Notes under the pieces: model-generated
Database searches by the model: none
Seen by the model: the letters and a program-made list of their open reading frames with translations, nothing else
What the model was told of the DNA's origin: nothing
Program-made: the position numbers and the translations under genes
Source: Algicola sagamiensis DSM 14643
GTDB lineage: Bacteria > Pseudomonadota > Gammaproteobacteria > Enterobacterales > Alteromonadaceae
Assembly: GCF_000374485.1 (NCBI RefSeq)
Contig: NZ_KB894499.1
Coordinates: forward strand, 124,001 to 188,000
DNA: 64,000 nt
Reading direction: 5' to 3'
Shown: positions 57,539 through 64,000 of the stretch, one piece after another
How the letters are laid out: each line of letters opens with the position of its first letter
Numbering within the stretch: position 1 is the first letter of the stretch

Positions 57539-58018
57539 ATGCAAGCTAATACTTACCTAAAATACGGTTCTATCAAAGGTGAAGCGACAGCAGAATCTTT
57601 CAAGGACATGATCACTGTTCTTTCTCTTGACTGGAATGTGAGCCGTGAAATCTCTGCGCACACTGGAACAGCGATGGATCGTGAAGCAAGTGCTGCTCGT
57701 CTTGGTCAAGTGATGATCACAAAACTTCAGGATAAAGCGTCTCCTGACCTTTTCAAAGAGTCTACGATTGGTAAAGGTCAACCTGCGACTTTCCACATCA
57801 CTAAGCAAGGCGACAAAGTTGAAGAAATCATGAAAATTGATCTTACTGATGCAATGATCTCCAGCTATAGTGTTTCCGTTCAAGGTGATCGTCCTGTTGA
57901 AACAATCACTATCAGCTACACAGAAATGATGATGACAGTGACACCAACTGACGACAAAAACAACGCAACTGCACCGCTTGTATACGGCTACAGTGGCGTT
58001 AAAGGTCAACAACTATAA
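57539..58018 (+). CDS. hcp: Hcp (TssD), T6SS inner tube protein
   Basis: Forms hexameric rings of the expelled tube. It has 159 residues with IKGEATAESFKDMITVLSLD, REASAARLGQVMITKLQDKASP and the late VETITISYTEM segment. It is separated from clpV by its own leader and from vgrG by a strong hairpin, consistent with high independent expression. Confidence 0.96.
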   Translation: MQANTYLKYGSIKGEATAESFKDMITVLSLDWNVSREISAHTGTAMDREASAARLGQVMITKLQDKASPDLFKESTIGKGQPATFHITKQGDKVEEIMKIDLTDAMISSYSVSVQGDRPVETITISYTEMMMTVTPTDDKNNATAPLVYGYSGVKGQQL

Positions 58019-58036
58019 TTTGACCTCTGTTATCCT

Positions 58037-58069
58037 GCGCAGACACGTCCGTGTCTGCGCTTTGTTGTT
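58037..58069 (+). terminator. Terminator/attenuator hairpin between hcp and vgrG
   Basis: Perfect ten-base stem GCGCAGACAC-GTCC-GTGTCTGCGC (58037-58060) followed by TTTGTTGTT. It starts 18 bases past the hcp stop and 33 bases before the vgrG ATG. It should reduce vgrG relative to hcp. Confidence 0.75.
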
Positions 58070-58092
58070 CCCCTACTGTTCAGAGGCATGGA

Positions 58093-59883
58093 ATGCAAAA
58101 AGAAACGCAAAAAAATAACGTCATCTCTATTCAAACACCTGCTGGTAAAGACACGCTCTATTTGACGCATTTTACTGCAAACGAAGGCATTTCCGATCTG
58201 TTTACCATTAGTGCGAATATGTTCACTGTAGATACACAGATTGCCCATGAAGATCTCGTCGGAAAGCCAGTCACGATTAGCCTTCGCAATGCCAATGGCA
58301 AAGGACACCGCTATTTTAACGGAGTTGTCAGTCACCTGACTTCACTCGGCTCTAGGATTTCGGACTCTACAAATAAAAAAAATTACATCGATTATCGTGC
58401 AACGATTGTCCCAACTGCATCATCTATGCGTTTTAGACAAAACTGCCGTATCTTTCAAAACGTCACGATAATCGATATTGTGTCAGACCTGTTTGGTCAA
58501 CATGGTGTTACATTTCAAAACAAAGCAAAAAAAAGTTATCCCAAATACGATTACTGTGTTCAATACCAAGAGTCTGATTATGACTTTGTTTGTCGCCTAT
58601 TTCAGCAAGAAGGGATATTCTTTTTCTTTGAACATACTCAAGGGGATCACAAGCTTGTTTTTGCTGATGACACGACAGTTTACAAAGACTGTGTAGAAGC
58701 ATCAGTCGCACAAACAACAGGATCATTTGCTGAATCCCATGTCGACTCCTGGCAAGGAGGTTTAAGTCTTGCTCCAGGTGGTTATGCCAGCACTGGGTTC
58801 GATTTCGAAAAACCTAAAAAACATCCAGAAGGTGAACAGAAAAAATCCGAGCTTCCAACACAGGATATTCAAGAAATTTTTGAGTATCACGGAGAGTCGG
58901 AGATCAATAAACGTGCATCTGGTAATGCTTCAGTACAACTTGAAGCAATGCAACGAAATATGCACGCAAATTCAGGAACCAGTGACTGCCGCTCTTTTAG
59001 CGTTGGTAAGTTGTTCACCTTCAAAGAGCATGATGATCCAAGGTTGGTCGGTAAAACATTTGTCATCACAGAAATGACGACTCATGCTAGCTCCCCGAAT
59101 CAGTCTGGGGCCGCGCAAAGTAGCACATCAGAGCCACCCTATATCAACCAATTTAGTTGCGTCCCAAAAGAAGTCCCATACCGACCACAAAAAGCAATTA
59201 CAAAGCCATTAATTTATGGGATCCAAACGGCCTTAGTCACTGGAGATCCTGGTGATGAGCAATACATTGACAACTATGGCAGGGTAAAGGTTAAATTCGA
59301 CTGGGATCGAGATGGAAAGCCGGACTCCACTAGCTCATGCTGGATCCGTGTCGCACAATCTTGGGCGGGAAATAAGTGGGGTGCTTTTTTCTTTCCACGT
59401 GTTGGACAAGAAGTATTAATTGAATTCGTTAATGGCGATCCTGATCAACCCATTATTAGTGGCGCATTATACAACGCTGATTTAATGCCACCTTATGATT
59501 TACCTGCAAACAAAACCCAAAGTGGGATAAAAAGTCATTCAACAAAAGAAGGCAGTACAGATAACTTCAACGAAATCCGTTTTGAGGATGCAAAAGGCAA
59601 GGAGCTGCTTTACCTTCAAGCGGAGAAGGACCATCACCTACATGTCAAAAATGACCAAAGAGATGAAGTTCTCAACGACCGTATCGCTGAGGTCACAAAA
59701 AACGATACACTCAAGGTCGGTGAAACCCTCAAAGTTGAAGCTGGAAAGGAGATCATCATCCAGACTGGTAGCGCATCAATCAAAATGCAAAAAGATGGTA
59801 CCATTCAAATAAGTGGCAAAAAAATCACAATAGAAGGTGCTTCAGGGATCAACCAGAAAGCACCAAAGATTAATCTGAATTAA
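58093..59883 (+). CDS. vgrG: VgrG (TssI), T6SS spike protein
   Basis: 596 residues from ATG 58093 (AGAGG upstream; a GTG at 58051 lies inside the terminator stem). It has gp27-like modules (VQYQESDYDFVCRLFQQEGI, FFFEHTQGDHKLVF), the gp5 OB-fold with YGRVKVKFDWDRDG and SCWIRVAQSWAGNKWG, VGQEVLIEFVNGDPDQPII, and the C-terminal beta-helix repeats (KNDTLKVGETLKVEAGKEI). It ends soon after the spike, so it has no fused effector domain. Confidence 0.96.
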   Translation: MQKETQKNNVISIQTPAGKDTLYLTHFTANEGISDLFTISANMFTVDTQIAHEDLVGKPVTISLRNANGKGHRYFNGVVSHLTSLGSRISDSTNKKNYIDYRATIVPTASSMRFRQNCRIFQNVTIIDIVSDLFGQHGVTFQNKAKKSYPKYDYCVQYQESDYDFVCRLFQQEGIFFFFEHTQGDHKLVFADDTTVYKDCVEASVAQTTGSFAESHVDSWQGGLSLAPGGYASTGFDFEKPKKHPEGEQKKSELPTQDIQEIFEYHGESEINKRASGNASVQLEAMQRNMHANSGTSDCRSFSVGKLFTFKEHDDPRLVGKTFVITEMTTHASSPNQSGAAQSSTSEPPYINQFSCVPKEVPYRPQKAITKPLIYGIQTALVTGDPGDEQYIDNYGRVKVKFDWDRDGKPDSTSSCWIRVAQSWAGNKWGAFFFPRVGQEVLIEFVNGDPDQPIISGALYNADLMPPYDLPANKTQSGIKSHSTKEGSTDNFNEIRFEDAKGKELLYLQAEKDHHLHVKNDQRDEVLNDRIAEVTKNDTLKVGETLKVEAGKEIIIQTGSASIKMQKDGTIQISGKKITIEGASGINQKAPKINLN

Positions 59884-59975
59884 GAAGTCTGTTTAAATTG
59901 AAATTTAATGAAAAATTCAGATCTTAATCACTATAGTCCCTATGAAGGGGCTATATTATTTCACAAACATATTCA

Positions 59976-60014
59976 GGACAGTCATCATAAATTATTAAAT
60001 GATTATGACTGTCC
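59976..60014. repeat. REP-like inverted repeat
   Basis: GGACAGTCAT (59976-59985) and its exact complement ATGACTGTCC (60005-60014) separated by 19 AT-rich bases. It could fold as a hairpin. The same motif brackets the transposase gene next to it. Confidence 0.8.
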
Positions 60015-60026
60015 AAGCTTCTTATA

Positions 60027-60036
60027 GGACAGTCAT
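60027..60036 (+). repeat. REP-like motif, left flank of the RAYT gene
   Basis: GGACAGTCAT. Together with the inverted copy at 61327-61336 it brackets the transposase gene, giving a unit of about 1.3 kb. Confidence 0.65.
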
Positions 60037-60200
60037 AATATTAAGAGTCATCTTTAATAAAATAGAAGCCAACCAAAACGATTGATGTATCTATTAGAAC
60101 ATATAGAAATCTGTTACAATCAATAATCGCTATAAAAGGGACAAATAGAGCGATAGTAACCCTAATTCGTAAAATTATCTTTAATAATCCGACCAATAAT

Positions 60201-61226
60201 CTAGGATAAGAAGAGTGCTTTGCTGCTCGATATTCCCTTACACCATCGTGAGCCGACACTTTCACACCACGCTCTCATGCGATCAACAATACCTATTGAT
60301 TGATGAAATCGTTTTTCTAGGGCTGGTATTGTTTTTACCCATTCATCAGAACAAATATTTAGCCTCTCCAAGATTGGTTTGACACGTTCAGGAATAAACC
60401 CTGGTTTATCTGATCGTATCGCTCTGCCCGTCCAGTCAACCAGCTCAAAGTAATCGGTCTCTAGGTAGGGCAAATAAGTCATGGATGGCTCATGTTCTTC
60501 CAACGCTTTTTTCATGAAATGCATTAATTGGGGTTGAGTTGATTGTTCACTGATATCGATAAAACAGTTATAGCCTTGTTGAACCTTATCCCGAATTCTG
60601 CTTTGAATCGAAGTGAAAGATGAATCTTCCGGTGTTTGTGCTAGCTTTGCACGGACTGGATTAAGATCAACATACGCCATACAGGCAAGGAGTGCAGCTT
60701 CATCCAGAAGCGCTTGACTTTTAAACCTTCCATCCCAGAAGTGACCTTTACATTTATCCTCACGGTTTGCCCTGCGAGCGATGTTTTCATTAATAACGCG
60801 CATAAACCAACTAATACTTGCCAAGCGCCCTCGCCATGATTTGAGACAATGGGCAACAATCGCATTTTCACCTTTAGTCAGTGCTTCACAACCTCTGTCC
60901 ATCCAATGCTTGACCAAGTTATTCCCACGGTAGACCTTTAACCACCGCTCAGCAACTTCTCTATCTGATAGTTTTGCACAAGCCCTCTCATCTACACTGA
61001 GAACAATATGGAAATGATTATTCATAACAGCATAAGCACATATATCAATTGCAAATGAAGACTCAGCCAGAGCAATGCGATCAAGAATCCATTGTTTGCG
61101 ATGATGATAGTTCTTGCCACTTTCAGGATCTTCACCGCATAAAAAAGCACCTCGAACACAACGAGAAGTACAGTGGTAGAAAGGTGTTTCAGATAAAATG
61201 ATTTGGTTCTTCCTTGCCATAGTCAT
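60201..61226 (-). mobile_element. REP-associated tyrosine transposase (RAYT, Y1_Tnp / IS200-like)
   Basis: A single coding gene of 341 residues; start ATG 61226, AAGGA seven bases upstream. It has a Y1-transposase domain with YHCTSRCVRGAFLCG near the N-terminus, the metal-binding HFH in YAVMNNHFHIVLSVD, and GHFWDGRFKSQALLDE with AYVDLNPVRAKLA, typical of the long RAYTs of gammaproteobacteria. RAYTs nick single-stranded REP hairpins; this one is flanked by inverted GGACAGTCAT copies. It has no IS200-type partner gene. Confidence 0.9.
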
Positions 61227-61326
61227 ATCAATATCCTTATAAGAGACGTTGGTACACTAACCTAACGCAAGTCGCTCATCAATTCAACTGTTCAATATAC
61301 AGACGGCATCAATCCTAAAATTATTC

Positions 61327-61336
61327 ATGACTGTCC
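61327..61336 (-). repeat. REP-like motif, right flank of the RAYT gene
   Basis: ATGACTGTCC, the inverted copy of the motif at 60027-60036, about 100 bases upstream of the transposase start. Confidence 0.65.
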
Positions 61337-61382
61337 TTCAATCTTCTAGACTTTAGTCATCTGTCACGAATCTTTAAAACAC

Positions 61383-62171
61383 ATGTTTTATATTCCTCAG
61401 CAATTCAATACGTTGATATGGAGAGCTTTGATTCTAATCGGGTGCATTCTTTACAATCATGATTCTTTTGCTGAAAAAAATAAACAAGTGACAATTGCTA
61501 TGGGAGAATTTCCGCCATTTACAGGTAAAGAGCTACCAGATTATGGATGTGCATCAACCCTGTATCGTATGATCTTCGAAAGCCAAGGCTATCAAGTTGA
61601 ATTTTTCTTTATGCCGTGGGAAAAAGCATACTTAGAAACACAAACTGGAAAGTTTAACGCAACAGGACATTGGCTTGACCAGCCTAAAAGGAGGGCTAAT
61701 TTTTTATTTCCTAAACAACATGTTGCCGTTGAAGTCCTTTATTTTTATTACCATAAAGATTTTCCGCTCAACTGGCAGTCATTTTCTGATCTCAAGAAAA
61801 GGCGCCTCATTATTAATAGCGGCTTTACATATAATGATGCGTTTTACCGTGCTTTAAACAAATACAAAATTAAATACATTTCTGTCGCGGAAATGAAGAA
61901 GAACTTTCCTTTATTACTTAAAGAACGTGGTGATACAACCCTCATGAATGAAGCCTCAGCAAAGGTATATATTGAACAGGTCCCTTTTTATCAAAAGCGT
62001 TGGATAGTCAAACACAGAAAACCAGCAATCATCAGTAAAGGGTATCTTCTCTTTTCAAAAATGAATAAAGGTAGCCAGAAGCTCATAAAAGACTTTGACC
62101 AAGGCTTTAATGATGTCATGTCTGATCTTGAGTTCTACAAGCTCTATCTAGAGAATTGCAGTAAGCTATAA
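61383..62171 (+). CDS. Periplasmic solute-binding-like protein (SBP_bac_3 type)
   Basis: 262 residues: a signal peptide (hydrophobic core about 13-24, likely cleavage after SFA near residue 30), then VTIAMGEFPPFTG, TLYRMIFESQGYQVEFFFMPWEKAYLETQ in two parts, and GKFNATGHWLDQPKRRANF, the pattern of family-3 binding proteins. No permease or ATPase gene is adjacent, so it may be one of the many orphan proteins of this fold; the ligand is unknown. No clear Shine-Dalgarno precedes ATG 61383. It lies between REP-like repeats. Confidence 0.8.
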   Translation: MFYIPQQFNTLIWRALILIGCILYNHDSFAEKNKQVTIAMGEFPPFTGKELPDYGCASTLYRMIFESQGYQVEFFFMPWEKAYLETQTGKFNATGHWLDQPKRRANFLFPKQHVAVEVLYFYYHKDFPLNWQSFSDLKKRRLIINSGFTYNDAFYRALNKYKIKYISVAEMKKNFPLLLKERGDTTLMNEASAKVYIEQVPFYQKRWIVKHRKPAIISKGYLLFSKMNKGSQKLIKDFDQGFNDVMSDLEFYKLYLENCSKL

Positions 62172-62194
62172 TCGCGATTTAAATCTTAAAGTCA

Positions 62195-62235
62195 GGACAG
62201 TCACAAAATTACTGCCCCTCAATTAATGTCTGTCC
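62195..62235. repeat. Degenerate REP-like inverted repeat
   Basis: GGACAGTCAC (62195-62204) and ATGTCTGTCC (62226-62235), about 41 bases overall. The spacing is like the repeat at 59976-60014 but with two changed bases in the arms. Confidence 0.55.
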
Positions 62236-62283
62236 CGGAAACTAGGATCACCTTCAAATGTCCTCTCTAAGTTCATGGTTAAT

Positions 62284-62312
62284 TTTCCCAAATGTACATA
62301 TGCTGATATAAT
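62284..62312 (+). promoter_or_regulatory. Candidate promoter of thiI
   Basis: Perfect -10 TATAAT (62307-62312) with a weak -35 TTTCCC 17 bases upstream. The predicted start is about 35 bases before the thiI ATG. Confidence 0.4.
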
Positions 62313-62353
62313 CCTCAAAATTTTTTTGGCATCCATTTTTACGGCATCGTTTC

Positions 62354-63814
62354 ATGAAGTTTATCGTCAAGTTACACCCTGAGATTACTATCAAAAGTAA
62401 ATCTGTTCGAAAGCGCTTTACCCGATTAGTTGAATCCAATTTGAAAATTGTACTACGTCGGCTGGATGAAAAAACACAGGTTCAGAATAACTGGGATAAC
62501 CTGTCGATTTACCTTCCACATATTGATGATTCAAGAGCGAACGAAGTCATCGAAGCTATCGCGCACGTCTCAGGGATCATCCACTTTTCACAAGTACTTT
62601 CATTCCCTTATGTAGATATGAATGACATTGCACAAATTACACTTGGGTATTGGAAAGAAGCGGTTGTAGGAAAAACCTTTTGCGTTCGCGCAAAGAGAAC
62701 GGGTAAACATGACTTTACTTCAACTGATGTCGAGCGTTATGTCGGTGGGGGCATTAATCAAAATGTGCCGACTGCACAGGTCAAATTATCCAAACCTGAG
62801 CTCACCATCCGATTAGAAATCAAAGACGATAAGCTATTACTCGTCACAGGAACACACCGTGGTCTGGGTGGGTTTCCTATCCCCACACAGGAAGATGTCT
62901 TGTCTTTAATGTCTGGTGGTTTCGACTCAGGCGTCGCATCTTATCAAATGATCCGTCGTGGTGCGCGAGTCCACTATTGCTTCTTTAATCTCGGTGGCGC
63001 TGCCCATGAAATCGGTGTGAAGCAAGTTTCCCACTTCTTATGGAAGAAATTTAGCTCAACGCATCGCGTCAAGTTTATTAGCGTTGACTTTGAGCCCATC
63101 GTTGCCGAGATCCTAGAGAAAATAGATAACGGCCATATGGGGGTTGTGTTAAAAAGAATGATGATGCGTGCGGCTTCTAAAGTTGCCGAAAAAATGCAAA
63201 TCGAAGCCTTGGTCACTGGAGAAAGCCTCGGTCAAGTTTCCAGTCAAACACTGACCAACCTCAATGTGATTGACCGTGTCACAGATACATTGATCTTGCG
63301 TCCATTAATTCACCTTGATAAACAGGAAATCATTGATACCGCTCGCCGAATTGGTACCGAAGATTTTGCTCGTACTATGCCAGAATATTGCGGTGTGATC
63401 TCCAAAAAACCAACTGTAAAAGCCGTTCTTTCTAAAGTTGAAGAAGAAGAATCGAAGTTCGACCTCTCCCTTATTGATCAAGTTGTTTATAATGCGAAGA
63501 TCATGGATATCAAGACAATTGAGCAAGAGGCAGACGCTGAAGTCAGTGAGGTTGAAGAACACGCCAAGCTTGAAACTGGTGCGCTTGTCATTGATATTCG
63601 TTCACCAGAAGAAGAAGAAGAAGCGCCTCTTGAGCTCGATGATGTTGAAGTCATCCATATTCCATTCTATAAGCTCAGTACACAATTTGGTGATTTACCT
63701 CAATCAGATAAACCATGTTACCTGTATTGTGATCGTGGGGTAATGAGTAAATTGCAAGCATTACTTCTTCATGAAAATGGCTATAAACATGTCAAGGTCT
63801 ACCGTCCACAATAA
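62354..63814 (+). CDS. thiI: ThiI, tRNA 4-thiouridine synthase / thiazole sulfur carrier enzyme
   Basis: Adds sulfur to U8 of tRNA and supplies sulfur for thiamine thiazole. It has 486 residues: NFLD and THUMP domains (about 1-165), PP-loop ATPase with SGGFDS (187-192), C346 in TMPEYCGV, and a C-terminal rhodanese domain with persulfide Cys459 in [10 protein letters not shown]. All catalytic residues known from E. coli (Cys344, Cys456) have counterparts. It stands alone, with a promoter upstream and a strong terminator downstream. Confidence 0.96.
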   Translation: MKFIVKLHPEITIKSKSVRKRFTRLVESNLKIVLRRLDEKTQVQNNWDNLSIYLPHIDDSRANEVIEAIAHVSGIIHFSQVLSFPYVDMNDIAQITLGYWKEAVVGKTFCVRAKRTGKHDFTSTDVERYVGGGINQNVPTAQVKLSKPELTIRLEIKDDKLLLVTGTHRGLGGFPIPTQEDVLSLMSGGFDSGVASYQMIRRGARVHYCFFNLGGAAHEIGVKQVSHFLWKKFSSTHRVKFISVDFEPIVAEILEKIDNGHMGVVLKRMMMRAASKVAEKMQIEALVTGESLGQVSSQTLTNLNVIDRVTDTLILRPLIHLDKQEIIDTARRIGTEDFARTMPEYCGVISKKPTVKAVLSKVEEEESKFDLSLIDQVVYNAKIMDIKTIEQEADAEVSEVEEHAKLETGALVIDIRSPEEEEEAPLELDDVEVIHIPFYKLSTQFGDLPQSDKPCYLYCDRGVMSKLQALLLHENGYKHVKVYRPQ

Positions 63815-63828
63815 AGCTTCTCTCATTG

Positions 63829-63867
63829 TTATCTCTCGCATTTGGTGAATGCGAGAGATAATTTTTT
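63829..63867 (+). terminator. Rho-independent terminator of thiI
   Basis: Perfect 14-base stem TTATCTCTCGCATT / AATGCGAGAGATAA with a TGGTG loop, followed by six T. It starts 14 bases past the thiI stop. Confidence 0.9.
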
Positions 63868-63872
63868 AGTAC

Positions 63873-64000
63873 TTATTTTGATAAAGAGGTTTTTACAATC
63901 ATCTCACTTGGCTTCAATGCTTCTTTGATTTCATTTGAAATCGAATTTGGGTCGAATGCCCCACCACTTTATAGCAAGGTCACACCACCATTATTCTTTA
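63873..64000 (-). pseudogene. Interrupted reading frame at the right edge (possible 3' end of a gene)
   Basis: The minus strand is open from the edge for nine codons (KNNGGVTLL), hits TAA at 63969-63971, then continues in the same frame for 31 codons (SGGAFDPNSISNEIKEALKP onward) to TAA at 63873-63875. It could be the end of a gene with a nonsense change (for example CAA to TAA), or a gene that ends at 63969 followed by chance open frame. The window is too short to decide. Confidence 0.25.

Larger units (their letters stand above)
59884..60200. other. Intergenic region with REP-like repeats between vgrG and the RAYT gene
   Basis: 317 AT-rich bases holding the hairpin repeat at 59976-60014 and a single repeat arm at 60027-60036. 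No coding frame is supported. The 11-base word ATCTTTAATAA occurs twice (near 60050 and 60178). Confidence 0.6.

Noticed and set aside
1-64000. CRISPR arrays, tRNA or rRNA genes
   Set aside because: No regularly spaced repeats and no tRNA-like cloverleaf or rRNA sequence was noticed on either strand; short tRNAs could still be missed by eye.

Overview
The window looks like the chromosome of a marine-type gammaproteobacterium related to the Vibrionales/Alteromonadales. The evidence is gene order and protein sequence: a polar-flagellum type flhB-flhA-flhF-flhG-fliA-cheYZAB block, a yceD-rpmF-plsX-fabHDG-acpP-fabF-pabC-mltG-tmk lipid block facing maf, rluC next to rne, and a ThiI with a rhodanese domain. 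Base composition is moderately AT-leaning by eye. I could not run homology searches, so no species is named.

Layout. 1-11562 (all minus): flagellar export, placement and chemotaxis genes, from fliR (first transcribed) to a cheB cut by the left edge. 11563-12363: about 0.8 kb with no recognisable gene, where fliQ would be expected. 12364-12828: a small DUF2721 membrane protein. 12842-21514 (minus): the fatty acid/phospholipid operon from yceD to tmk, with a candidate promoter before yceD, an internal promoter before acpP, an internal terminator after acpP and a terminator after tmk. 21732-27581: maf, a HAD phosphatase, rluC, and rne with a 556-base leader. 27716-28093: a small membrane protein.

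28126-59883 is one type VI secretion (T6SS) island. Rightward genes: tagH (FHA), tssJ, tssK, tssL (OmpA-fused), tssM, tagF, pppA, tssA, tssB, tssC, a second tssC-like gene (impD type), tagJ, tssE, tssF, tssG, tssH/clpV, hcp, vgrG. All 13 core components are present, with the threonine-phosphorylation switch (PpkA-type kinase, PppA phosphatase, FHA protein, TagF), which resembles the P. aeruginosa H1 / Rhizobium imp layout. Leftward from the same divergent promoter region runs a probable effector operon: the kinase, an unknown helical protein, a thiolase-fold-like protein that seems to lack catalytic residues, and a large Rhs protein with a variable C-terminus. No PAAR gene and no same-strand immunity gene are visible.

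59884-62353: a REP-associated tyrosine transposase (RAYT) bracketed by inverted copies of a 10-base motif (GGACAGTCAT), plus a solitary periplasmic binding-type protein. 62354-63814: thiI with a strong terminator. The last 130 bases hold an interrupted minus-strand reading frame cut by the edge.

The parts most worth following are the Rhs effector operon with its two uncharacterised middle genes, the RAYT/REP element, the break in the flagellar operon, and several promoter-level details (a sigma-54 promoter before flhA, a possibly leaderless yceD, an upstream mini-ORF before rne).
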